Positions 1-6,064 are shown, counted from the first letter of the stretch. The stretch: 6,088 nt of DNA from Atopobiaceae bacterium (GCA_017510875.1 JAFWLX010000167.1:1-6088); one strand, 5' to 3'. The notes: generated from the letters alone by a model not told the origin. Numbers and translations are program-made.

Positions 1-33
1 CAACGTGGAAAAGGGACGGTCCCCCAATCCACG
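1..33. repeat. REP-like palindromic repeat, second copy at the window edge
   Basis: Arms CGTGGA (4-9) and TCCACG (28-33) enclose an inner hairpin GGGAC-G-GTCCC (13-23). The reverse complement matches the element at 5094-5132 apart from one substitution and one A/T indel. It lies 14 bases after the queA stop codon. The left side starts exactly at the window edge with CAACGTGGA, so one more base or a longer arm may lie outside; the right arm lacks the final TTGG seen in the other copy. Confidence 0.7.
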
Positions 34-47
34 CTATTCTTTCTCCG

Positions 48-1208
48 CTACACAATCAGCATCGCATCGCCAAATGAGAAGAAGCGGTAGCGCTGCTGTA
101 TGGCCTGCTGGTAGGCGTCCATCACCTGCTCGCGGGTGGCAAAGGCCGAGACCAGCATCATGAGCGTTGATCGCGGCACATGAAAGTTGGTAATCATGGC
201 GTCAACCACATGGAAGGTTGAGCCGGGCATCAGGTAGAGGTTGGTGGTAGCATCCGTGCGCTCAACCACGTCTCCTGTGCCCGTTGTGGCGGCTGAGTCT
301 GGAGCGGCCTCAAAGCCCCGCGCGACAACGGGGGGATCCCACGCCGGCGCCTGCGCGCTGTAGGCGCTCTCGAGCGAACGGACCGAGGTGGTACCCACGG
401 CAACCACCCTATGTCCCGCCGCCTTGGTCGCGTGGATGGCGTCAACCACACGCTGCGGCACGTGGTACCGTTCGGTATGCATCACGTGCTGGGTGGGATC
501 GTCCTCCTCCACCAGGCGAAAGGTGTCAATGCCCACCTCAAGCTCGACGGTCTCCCACGCTACGCCTTTGTTGCGCAGGCTCTCTATAAGCTGCGGGGTA
601 AAGTGCAAGCCCGCCGTAGGGGCCGCAGCAGAGTGCTCCTCGTTCATGGCATAGACGGTCTGGTACTTCTCGGGATCGCCGTCATACGAGGTGATGTAGG
701 GCGGCAGGGGCACATGGCCCGCACGATGCACGGCCTCGTCAAGCGACAGCCCCTGGGCAGGAGTAAAACGCACAAGGCGCCCTCCCCTGCTGTCTTCCAC
801 AAAGTCGATGATCTCGCCCTCAAGCACAACGGGTGCCGTTGCGGGCGCATGGGCACCGCCGGCACGATACTCCACAACGACGCCGGGCTTCAGACGCTTG
901 CCCGGGCTTACCAGGCACTCCCACACGCCACCCATCGCATCGATGTCTTCGCGCCTGCGCAACAGCAGCGTCTCGGCAAGGGCGCCCGTACGCTTATGGC
1001 CCACCAGACGAGCTGGCATCACGCGCGTCTGGTTTACCACCAAAAGATCTCCCGGCTCTAGGTAGTCGCCAATCTCCCAGAAGTGGCGATGCTCAATGCT
1101 GCCGGTATCGCGATGCAGCACCAGTAGCCTGCACGAGTCGCGAGGCTCCGCAGGTTCTTGGGCTATGAGCTCGTCAGGTAAGGTGTAGTCAAAGTCATCA
1201 GTACGCAC
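48..1208 (-). CDS. queA: S-adenosylmethionine:tRNA ribosyltransferase-isomerase QueA
   Basis: QueA is a cytoplasmic enzyme that transfers and isomerises the ribosyl part of S-adenosylmethionine onto preQ1 (7-aminomethyl-7-deazaguanine) at the tRNA wobble position, giving epoxyqueuosine. Family motifs run the whole length of the 386 residues: DYxLPxELIAQ-P near 8-19, NQTRVMPARL at 59-68, the APTAGLHFT signature at 196-204, GTTSVRSLES at 272-281, TNFHVPRSTLMMLVSAF at 340-356, and the C-terminal YRFFSFGDAML at 374-384. It is somewhat longer than the usual 340-360 residues because of a loop at about 284-321 that is rich in Ala, Pro, Thr and Asp, just before the conserved LYLMPG segment. The start is a GTG (1206-1208) with AAGGAG six bases upstream. 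It follows queH by 50 bases, so the last two queuosine steps are adjacent. Identification is secure; whether the loop insertion matters is unknown. Confidence 0.97.
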   Translation of the reverse strand: MRTDDFDYTLPDELIAQEPAEPRDSCRLLVLHRDTGSIEHRHFWEIGDYLEPGDLLVVNQTRVMPARLVGHKRTGALAETLLLRRREDIDAMGGVWECLVSPGKRLKPGVVVEYRAGGAHAPATAPVVLEGEIIDFVEDSRGGRLVRFTPAQGLSLDEAVHRAGHVPLPPYITSYDGDPEKYQTVYAMNEEHSAAAPTAGLHFTPQLIESLRNKGVAWETVELEVGIDTFRLVEEDDPTQHVMHTERYHVPQRVVDAIHATKAAGHRVVAVGTTSVRSLESAYSAQAPAWDPPVVARGFEAAPDSAATTGTGDVVERTDATTNLYLMPGSTFHVVDAMITNFHVPRSTLMMLVSAFATREQVMDAYQQAIQQRYRFFSFGDAMLIV

Positions 1209-1214
1209 GTATTT

Positions 1215-1220
1215 CTCCTT
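1215..1220 (-). promoter_or_regulatory. Ribosome binding site of queA (supports the GTG start)
   Basis: On the minus strand AAGGAG lies six bases upstream of the GTG at 1206-1208. This near-ideal Shine-Dalgarno match and spacing support GTG as the real initiation codon. No in-frame ATG gives a better start before the conserved DYxLPxELIAQ motif. Confidence 0.8.
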
Positions 1221-1258
1221 GCGGTCATACGGTTTGGGTCAAAGGGCGCTCCCGCAGC

Positions 1259-1858
1259 TCATACGGAATCACGTGCCGCCTTGGCTGCCTTTCGGGCATC
1301 GCGGGCCTCGTGGCGCTCTATGGTGGCCTCGGCGGCTGAGAAGCGGCATCCGCAGTAGTTTTGACGGTACATGCCAAGCTCGCGCGAACGCGTGGTTGCC
1401 TGTGGATACCACGCCCTGAAGTCTCGCCAGACCACCTTGAGGTTGTTGGCAGGGGCCAGCTTCTCTAGCACCTCGTGACAGGTATCAAAGAGCTGGTAGG
1501 GCGAGACCACAAGCGTGGTAGAGATGTACTCAAATCCCTGCGTGCGCGCCACCCTGCATGCTTCGGCAAGGCGCAGGCCATAGCACGCGCGACACCGCCG
1601 CTGGCGGTCAAAGCCTAAAGGCGCCACCGAGCGCTCCCAGGCATCGCGGTCGTCTCCCGCAACGATCACCGGCACCCCTGCCACCTCATGCGCCCACAAG
1701 AGCAGCGTGTCCAGCCGCAGCTGATGCTCGGCCACAGGCTGGATGTTGGGGTTGGTCCAACAGATGGTTGGCTCAAAGCCTTCCTCGCGCAGAAGACGCA
1801 GCGGCTCAAGCGAGCAAGGGCCGCAACAAGCATGCAAAAGCAGTGGGGTACCACTCAT
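1259..1858 (-). CDS. queH: Epoxyqueuosine reductase QueH (formerly DUF208)
   Basis: QueH reduces epoxyqueuosine in tRNA to queuosine, the final step of the pathway, and is the non-homologous alternative to the cobalamin-dependent QueG. The 199-residue protein has the family hallmarks: HACCGPCS at 9-16 (Cys11, Cys12, Cys15), WTNPNIQP at 34-41 (the family's W-NPNI-P motif), RCRACYGLRL at 88-97 (Cys89, Cys92), TTLVVSPYQ at 114-122, and YCGCRFS at 168-174 (Cys169, Cys171). The clustered cysteines agree with the iron-sulfur and metal site known for the family. The basic Ala/Arg/Lys-rich tail after 180 looks like a short C-terminal extension. The ATG at 1856-1858 has AGGGA nine bases upstream, and this overlaps the stop codon of the preceding gene, which suggests translational coupling. 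It is followed after 50 bases by queA, whose product it uses. Confidence 0.95.
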   Translation of the reverse strand: MSGTPLLLHACCGPCSLEPLRLLREEGFEPTICWTNPNIQPVAEHQLRLDTLLLWAHEVAGVPVIVAGDDRDAWERSVAPLGFDRQRRCRACYGLRLAEACRVARTQGFEYISTTLVVSPYQLFDTCHEVLEKLAPANNLKVVWRDFRAWYPQATTRSRELGMYRQNYCGCRFSAAEATIERHEARDARKAAKAARDSV

Positions 1859-1870
1859 GCTTGCATGTCC

Positions 1871-3133
1871 CTACAGGCAGAAGCCCAGGCAGACGCCCCG
1901 CTCGGCAGAGGTGTTGCATATCTCGGTGGCATCGCCCGACTCCGAGACAATGCGGAAGCGTGCCGTGCCGCTTGGAGAGGGCGAGCGCTCCCACCATTGG
2001 GCCACGCCATCGGGGCCCTCCAGCACCAGCAGCTCGTTGCCCTCGAGGCCCACAACACCTCCCTGTGCAAAGAGCGCGTACTGACTGCCCTCGGCGTTGG
2101 CAATGGAGTTGTAGCCACCGCTGTTGTCGGGATCCGAGGGCCATGTCCAGTCAATGTGGCCAATGAGCTCGACCATGGAGGGCAACCAGAGCTTGTCGAT
2201 TGTGGCAGTCACGCTGTTAGAGCTGGTTGAGTGGCCCTCGTTGTCAGTCATCTTGTCAACGGCCACAATGGAGGTACGCAGGCCATCCTCAAGCGAATTG
2301 TACACATCGTGATTGAGCCATCCGCGCATCTCGGAAGCCTCCCAGCCACCAGTGATGTCGTTGGCCTCGTTCATGCGATGAGACAGGGGGACGTCGGCCC
2401 CCAAGAACGTGAGACCGGCCTTTCCCTCGCCATTGGACAGGCTGTCGTGGTAGACATCTGCCAGACGCATGGTGACCACTCCCATGCCCGATATCGTGGC
2501 CTCTTTGGTCACCTGAGTCATGTTGCCCGACTCGTCAACCAGGTTGTACTCCTTGGCAATGGAGAGGGCCGCATCGCGCGAGTCACGCCTGCTCATCTCC
2601 TTGCCAATGATGCCCAGCTCTTCCCACGAGTAATCTGCAAGCGTGTCCTTGGCATCGATGCCCGCCGAGGCAATGAGGTTCTCTTCTTCTGCCGGCTCTT
2701 CTTCCTGATTCTGCTGCACGTCGGTGGTGGGCACCGTGGCCACCGTCTGCGAGTCTTCGCCCACGTTGATCACGCCCGAGGCAAGCGCCCCTGCCACCAG
2801 GGCAATTGCCACCGACACGGCGGCAATAACGCCTATGGCCATGGTACGCGACCTGCTGTCGCGCACGTTCTCTACCAGCTCGCCGCGACGGACGTTGGTC
2901 TCGGGAATGGGCTCGTACACATGGGGAGCGGCAGCGGCCAGCGATGCCCCGCAAGCCGAGCAGTGCTTGTCGCCCATGTCGTTAAGAGCGCCACAGGCGG
3001 GGCACGAAATCTGGGCCCGCGAGGCGGTGTCGGCCAGCCCTGCGCCAAGCAGCGTGGGAGAGCCGCATTCGGTGCAGAAGCGCGCCCCCTCGGCCAGCTC
3101 GGCTCCACAGTTCATGCAATAGATGGTTGACAT
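1871..3133 (-). CDS. Membrane protein with two N-terminal zinc ribbons and a DUF6273-like C-terminal domain
   Basis: This 420-residue protein has no assigned function. Two CxxC...CxxC zinc ribbons open it: Cys6/9/20/23 and Cys44/47/58/61. A basic stretch (about 82-96, with several Arg) precedes one predicted transmembrane helix at about 98-118, which places the zinc ribbons in the cytoplasm and the rest outside. An acidic, Gln/Glu-rich linker follows (about 139-152). The region from about 215 to the end resembles DUF6273, with the GWEASEMRGWLN segment at 263-274 and a terminal GVCLGFCL, where related proteins commonly end in a GV...FCL-type sequence. Zinc ribbon plus one helix plus an extracytoplasmic domain is a common Gram-positive design for putative envelope sensors or scaffolds; its role here is unknown. 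The ATG start has only a weak GGGG-type ribosome site. It sits 45 bases after the cysteine hydrolase and 12 bases before queH. Confidence is high for the gene and architecture and moderate for the DUF6273 name. Confidence 0.85.
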   Translation of the reverse strand: MSTIYCMNCGAELAEGARFCTECGSPTLLGAGLADTASRAQISCPACGALNDMGDKHCSACGASLAAAAPHVYEPIPETNVRRGELVENVRDSRSRTMAIGVIAAVSVAIALVAGALASGVINVGEDSQTVATVPTTDVQQNQEEEPAEEENLIASAGIDAKDTLADYSWEELGIIGKEMSRRDSRDAALSIAKEYNLVDESGNMTQVTKEATISGMGVVTMRLADVYHDSLSNGEGKAGLTFLGADVPLSHRMNEANDITGGWEASEMRGWLNHDVYNSLEDGLRTSIVAVDKMTDNEGHSTSSNSVTATIDKLWLPSMVELIGHIDWTWPSDPDNSGGYNSIANAEGSQYALFAQGGVVGLEGNELLVLEGPDGVAQWWERSPSPSGTARFRIVSESGDATEICNTSAERGVCLGFCL

Positions 3134-3178
3134 GTTGGCATCCGCCCCTGATATCGACCTTATACCGTTACCACTCGA

Positions 3179-3745
3179 CTATTCTGAGAGTTGTGCAACC
3201 ATCTCGTCAACTGTGGTTATCGTAGAGCCAAAGCACTTGACAAAGTGCTCGATGCCCGCCTCTTGGGTGCCACACAGGAAGGTGCGCGTGGCATCCTGGG
3301 GAACGATGGTCTTATATCCCAGGTAATAGGCATCGGCCAGCGTGTGGAGCACACAGATGTTGGTGTCCTCGCCCACCGCAATGAGGGTTGTCACGCCAAG
3401 CTCGCGCAAGAGCAGGTCAAGGTCGGTGCCAAAGAAGGCGCTGTAGCGGCGCTTGGTGACGATAAAGTCGCGCGTGCCACTACCGGCCTCAAGCTCAGGT
3501 AGGTTGGTAACCTTGCCATGAATGCCATGAGGCCCCCACAGCTCAAGCTCTTTGTCAACGCCCTCGATGTGGTCGTCGTTGGCAAAGATCACTGGCAGGC
3601 CCGCCTCGCGCGCCGCACGTGTGATACGCACGCAGCGCTCGTTGAAGAGCGCCTCGTCGGGCTGAGGCTCGTAGACGGCATCGTCACCAGCCGCCGTAAG
3701 CACGTCTATTACCAGCAGGGCCGTAGTCTGTTTGTCAATGCTCAT
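3179..3745 (-). CDS. Isochorismatase-family cysteine hydrolase (nicotinamidase-like)
   Basis: This cytoplasmic 188-residue alpha/beta hydrolase has the isochorismatase/nicotinamidase fold. The Asp-Lys-Cys triad can be read directly: Asp14 in LLVIDVL after the first strand, Lys98 in IVTKRRYSAFFGTDL, and Cys131 in EDTNICVLHTLADAYYLGY. Asp57/His59 (FANDDH) and His73/His76 (WGPHGIHG) fall where nicotinamidases bind their metal and carry the W-P-H motif, so an amidase acting on nicotinamide or a related amide is possible. The motif is not the classic nicotinamidase WPxHC sequence (a Gly follows the His), so the substrate should be left open. Length is normal for the family. The ATG at 3743-3745 has AGGAG six bases upstream. 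The neighbours (wall hydrolase before, zinc-ribbon protein after) give no clue to the substrate. Confidence 0.92.
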   Translation of the reverse strand: MSIDKQTTALLVIDVLTAAGDDAVYEPQPDEALFNERCVRITRAAREAGLPVIFANDDHIEGVDKELELWGPHGIHGKVTNLPELEAGSGTRDFIVTKRRYSAFFGTDLDLLLRELGVTTLIAVGEDTNICVLHTLADAYYLGYKTIVPQDATRTFLCGTQEAGIEHFVKCFGSTITTVDEMVAQLSE

Positions 3746-3796
3746 GCCAAGCTCCTGTCTTTATGGCACCTGCGCGCCGCAAGGCCTGTTGTTTGC

Positions 3797-4966
3797 CTAT
3801 TCTGCCAGTGGGATGCCCATCAGCCAGCCCCAACGAGGCGTGACCGTAGTGCTGTAGAAGTTTACCCACTCGTTGACACTGATGGTGCGGATGTACCCAA
3901 TGTTGTCCATCATTATGCCATTGCCAATGTAGATGCCAATGTGACCATAGATACGGCCCGCCGAGGTGTGGCTGTGGGTGGACACGGCAACGATCATGCC
4001 CGGCTTGAGGTCGGCACGGTTTGACGAGGTGGTCCACCAGTTGTACATGTCGTTGGCATTGCCGCCCGCATAGGCAAAGCCCGCGTTGCTGAAGACCATT
4101 GACACCCACATGGCGCACAGGCCCGATCCGGGGCTTCCCGTGGACTTGCAGGCCGCAATCACGCGCGCCTGCGAGCCAGACGTCGAGCCGTCGGCGTAGT
4201 CGCCCGTCACATTGCCCGCTCGCGAGCCCGTAGACTGCGCTGCAAGGGCTTCCTGCTCGCGCTTCTTTTGCTCCTCACGCTCGCGCGAGAGCTGCAAGAG
4301 CTCCTCGTCGCGCTTGGCCATAAGCGCCTGCACGTTCTCGTCAAGGCCGTTGAGGATTTGCTGGACCTCCTCCTGCTTTGCCTGCATCTCGGAAAGCTGG
4401 GACTCTTGCGTGGCACGCAGCTCCTCAAGCTGGGCCTTTTGCTCCTCGAGCTGGGCCTTTTGCTCCTCGAGCTGGACCTTGAGCGACTCCACGTCCTCGA
4501 TCAGGCGACGGTCGTTGTCGCTGATCTTGTCAAGGTAGTAGATGTTAGAGCTGAGCTCCTCGAACGAGGTGGCCAGAAGTATGGCCGAGAGGGCCTCGTC
4601 ACCGCCCGACTTGTAGGCGCTGCGCACACGGTTTGCCAGGCGCTCGCGCTTCTCGGTAAGCTCGGCCTCTTTCTCGGCAATCTGGGCCTCGGTATCGGCT
4701 ATCTGGGCGTTTACGCCGTCAATGTCGGCAAGCGTCTGTGCCAGGCTTTGCGACAGCGCCTCGTATTGGGTGGCAATCTCGTCAAGCTGCCCCTGCACCT
4801 CGTCAAGCTTGCTCTGGGCCTCGGCAAGCTCTGCCTCGGTCTTGTTGATGTCATCTTGGCTGATGGCCAGAACCGGTGTGGAGGGCGCCAGCGCCAAGCT
4901 GGTAGCCCCAACAACTCCCAACAGGAGCTTCATGGCTTCTCGGCGTGATATGGGCGTGGGTTCCAT
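3797..4966 (-). CDS. Secreted coiled-coil peptidoglycan hydrolase with CHAP/NlpC-P60-like domain (PcsB/CwlO-like)
   Basis: This is a predicted extracellular cell-wall hydrolase of 389 residues. The N-terminus has a twin-arginine-like signal peptide (SRREAMK at 7-13, hydrophobic core 14-27, likely cleavage after VLA at 32-34). Residues about 37-245 form a long Glu/Gln/Lys-rich coiled coil, including YKSGGDEALSAILLATSF at 118-135 followed by LDKI, which matches the PcsB/CwlO coiled-coil signature. A Ser/Gly/Thr linker (about 245-267) leads to a CHAP-like cysteine peptidase domain: Cys284 in GLCAMWVSMVFSNAG, His342 in GHIGIYIGNG, and Asn355/Asp354 as candidates for the third residue. Related proteins split the stem peptide during division, with the coiled coil holding the enzyme inactive until it is engaged, commonly by FtsEX; that is known for the family, not shown here. 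The start at 4966 is preferred over an in-frame ATG at 5083 because of its ribosome site and because the longer form would bury the signal peptide. CHAP versus NlpC/P60 assignment is not certain. Confidence 0.88.
   Translation of the reverse strand: MEPTPISRREAMKLLLGVVGATSLALAPSTPVLAISQDDINKTEAELAEAQSKLDEVQGQLDEIATQYEALSQSLAQTLADIDGVNAQIADTEAQIAEKEAELTEKRERLANRVRSAYKSGGDEALSAILLATSFEELSSNIYYLDKISDNDRRLIEDVESLKVQLEEQKAQLEEQKAQLEELRATQESQLSEMQAKQEEVQQILNGLDENVQALMAKRDEELLQLSREREEQKKREQEALAAQSTGSRAGNVTGDYADGSTSGSQARVIAACKSTGSPGSGLCAMWVSMVFSNAGFAYAGGNANDMYNWWTTSSNRADLKPGMIVAVSTHSHTSAGRIYGHIGIYIGNGIMMDNIGYIRTISVNEWVNFYSTTVTPRWGWLMGIPLAE
4421..4483 (-). repeat. Three tandem 21-base units encoding coiled-coil heptads
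   Basis: Three consecutive 21-base units (4421-4441, 4442-4462, 4463-4483) share the core CTCCTCRAGCTGGRCCTT on the plus strand. The first two differ at one base and the third diverges at its end. On the minus strand they encode the heptad series QLEEQKA-QLEEQKA-QLEELRA, roughly residues 165-185 of the wall hydrolase. A copy-number change here would lengthen or shorten the coiled coil by whole heptads without a frameshift. Confidence 0.85.
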
Positions 4967-4972
4967 ACAAGT

Positions 4973-4978
4973 CTCCCT
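4973..4978 (-). promoter_or_regulatory. Ribosome binding site deciding the wall-hydrolase start
   Basis: On the minus strand AGGGAG lies six bases before the ATG at 4964-4966, which directly begins the twin-arginine-like signal peptide. This favours initiation here over the in-frame ATG codons further upstream (up to 5083), whose extra 39 residues look like translated leader sequence. Confidence 0.75.
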
Positions 4979-5007
4979 GTCCGTTTGAGCTACGTTTGAG
5001 ACCGCCG

Positions 5008-5021
5008 CTCGCGTACGCGAG
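5008..5021. promoter_or_regulatory. Perfect 14-base palindrome, candidate operator
   Basis: The sequence CTCGCGTACGCGAG reads identically on both strands. Its near end is 41 bases upstream of the wall-hydrolase start codon, within the presumed 5' untranslated or promoter region. A symmetric site of this size and position suits a dimeric transcription factor. It could also form a short hairpin in the transcript, but it has no T-tract after it and is not terminator-like. A chance GC-rich palindrome cannot be excluded. Confidence 0.4.
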
Positions 5022-5093
5022 ACAGCTTTAATCATGGTACCACTGTCCGGCCCTTGCGGCCACATATGACGGCACATCCACATGGGTTAAAGG

Positions 5094-5132
5094 CCAACGT
5101 GGATTGGGGGACCATCCCTTTTTCCACGTTGG
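5094..5132. repeat. REP-like palindromic repeat, complete copy
   Basis: Perfect 10-base outer arms CCAACGTGGA (5094-5103) and TCCACGTTGG (5123-5132) enclose a second small hairpin (GGGA at 5108-5111, TCCC at 5115-5118, loop CCA), with a run of five T bases at 5119-5123. The element begins two bases after the stop codon of the prepilin-peptidase-like gene. A copy in opposite orientation lies at 1-33, differing by one substitution and one A/T indel over the shared length. Nested palindromes placed 3' of genes resemble REP elements. In the transcript it could act as a stabilising or terminating hairpin for the upstream gene. Confidence 0.75.
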
Positions 5133-5134
5133 TA

Positions 5135-6064
5135 CTAGAACAGGGGCGCGTTCCATGCGGAGGGCACTACGCCCAAAAGCAGCACTCCCCACAGGGCAAT
5201 GGCAATGGGTGGCGCAAACGGGATAAGGCGCATGGGCTCGGCAATGTCCTCCTCCATCGAGGCCTTCATGTCGCGCATCGACGCCAGGTTTGTTGACCCG
5301 TTTTCTGCGGAAGCGCGATGGGCACCGCCCTCTACCTCAACGTCAAGCAGCTTGGTGGGGCTCAGGATAAGCACTACCAGCCAGATACCCAGCGCCACGG
5401 CAAGGGCAAGCAGTCCCTGCTGCCATCCCAGATAAAAGCCAACCACCGCAACAAGCTTGACCGTTCCCATGCCCGAGACATCGCGCGCAAGCATGGCGTT
5501 GCTCAAAAACACGGCGATGGCCAAGGGGATGCTCAGGGCAAACGCCCCCACAACAGATGCAAGCGCCATCTGCGAGACGTCCTCGCCGCCCACGGCCAGC
5601 GCGCCTATGTAGCAAATTCGTATAAGAAACGCCATCACAATGCAGTTGTTGGGCACACGGTAGTCGATGAGCGAGACCAAGGCTATCACCATGAGCACGC
5701 TGGTAATGGCCAGCACCTCAAGGGTCTGCGGACTCAGCCCAAAGCGCAGCACAATGCCGGTATACACAGCCGAACACAAAAGCTCGGTCAAGATGCCGTC
5801 AGAACCCAAGGGCTCGCCACAGTATGAGCAGGTACCACGTTGCGAAAGCCAACCTATCAATGGGATGGACTCGCGAAACGAGAAGGGATGGCCGCACTTG
5901 CGGCACACGCGCGTAAGGGGCGAGTTGGAGTCGTTATGCGTCATGCTCCATGCAAGGGCATGGATCATTGAGCCGGCAACCAAGCCCAGCAGCATGGCCG
6001 CAACGCACACGCCTATCGTGAGCGGAAGCGACTCGAAGAATGTGACGTTATGACCCGGTAGCAT
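5135..6064 (-). CDS. Prepilin peptidase-like (A24 family) membrane protein with altered active-site motifs
   Basis: Members of this inner-membrane aspartyl protease family cleave, and often N-methylate, type IV pilin and pseudopilin leader peptides. The 309-residue protein has the family plan: a first membrane helix (about 14-39), a cytoplasmic zinc motif CxxC...CxxC (Cys54/57/79/82) around the typical RESIPLIGWLSQRGTC segment, several helices from about 90 to 235, and a final helix after LIPFAPPIAIAL (about 279-300). A hydrophilic insert of about 40 residues (237-277) precedes the last helix. The expected first catalytic Asp is present (Asp134 in SLIDYRVPN), but the spacing to PN is shorter than the usual D-x5-6-PN. 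The second motif reads GMGTVKLVAVVGFYLG at 198-213, with Thr201 where the catalytic Asp of GxGDxKL should be. Activity is therefore doubtful. The ATG at 6062-6064 has GGAG four bases upstream; the frame stays open for the eight codons to the window edge, so an earlier start cannot be excluded. No pilin gene is in the window. Confidence 0.85.
   Translation of the reverse strand: MLPGHNVTFFESLPLTIGVCVAAMLLGLVAGSMIHALAWSMTHNDSNSPLTRVCRKCGHPFSFRESIPLIGWLSQRGTCSYCGEPLGSDGILTELLCSAVYTGIVLRFGLSPQTLEVLAITSVLMVIALVSLIDYRVPNNCIVMAFLIRICYIGALAVGGEDVSQMALASVVGAFALSIPLAIAVFLSNAMLARDVSGMGTVKLVAVVGFYLGWQQGLLALAVALGIWLVVLILSPTKLLDVEVEGGAHRASAENGSTNLASMRDMKASMEEDIAEPMRLIPFAPPIAIALWGVLLLGVVPSAWNAPLF

Larger units (their letters stand above)
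4967..5134 (-). other. Intergenic region upstream of the wall-hydrolase gene
   Basis: This 168-base gap is the longest in the window and the likeliest place for a promoter driving the five downstream genes. It holds, in minus-strand order, a 39-base palindromic repeat, a small GGCC/GGCC hairpin (5049-5061), a TGGTACCA palindrome (5035-5042), a 14-base palindrome (5008-5021) and the ribosome binding site. No strong -35/-10 pair is visible. The best candidate, TTTAAC then 17 bases then CATATG (about 5061-5091), matches each consensus hexamer at only three of six positions and is very tentative. Confidence 0.5.

Noticed and set aside
411..1061. A 216-codon open frame on the plus strand
   Set aside because: It lies fully inside queA on the opposite strand and shows no motif; queA is certain here.
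1209..1258. Possible preQ1 riboswitch between queH and queA
   Set aside because: The gap is only 50 bases and I could not find the preQ1 hairpin with the A-rich tail in it; the space is filled by a plain leader and ribosome binding site.
1855..1866. A three-codon open frame (ATG CAA GCA TGA) whose stop overlaps the queH start
   Set aside because: Its ATG is only one base from the ribosome binding site, too close for efficient initiation, so it is probably chance.
2231..3130. A 299-codon open frame on the plus strand
   Set aside because: It is antisense to the zinc-ribbon/DUF6273 gene, whose minus-strand frame has clear domains. The plus-strand translation has no recognisable motif and is biased to Val/Gly/His/Arg, as expected for the complement of GC-rich coding sequence.
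3134..3178. Possible promoter (TATAAG on the minus strand) in the 45-base gap before the zinc-ribbon gene
   Set aside because: No recognisable -35 element at proper spacing, and such a short hexamer match is expected by chance.
3746..3796. Imperfect GC-rich hairpin between the wall hydrolase and the cysteine hydrolase
   Set aside because: The stem is interrupted and no T-tract follows on the minus strand, so it does not qualify as an intrinsic terminator.
4268..4948. A Leu-rich 226-codon open frame on the plus strand
   Set aside because: It is the complement of Glu/Gln/Lys-rich coiled-coil codons (CTC, CTT, TTG), which produces an artificial Leu-rich translation.
4967..5083. A longer N-terminus for the wall hydrolase starting at 5083
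   Set aside because: The extra 39 residues resemble translated leader sequence, would bury the signal peptide, and pass through the 14-base palindrome. The ATG at 4966 has a good ribosome binding site.
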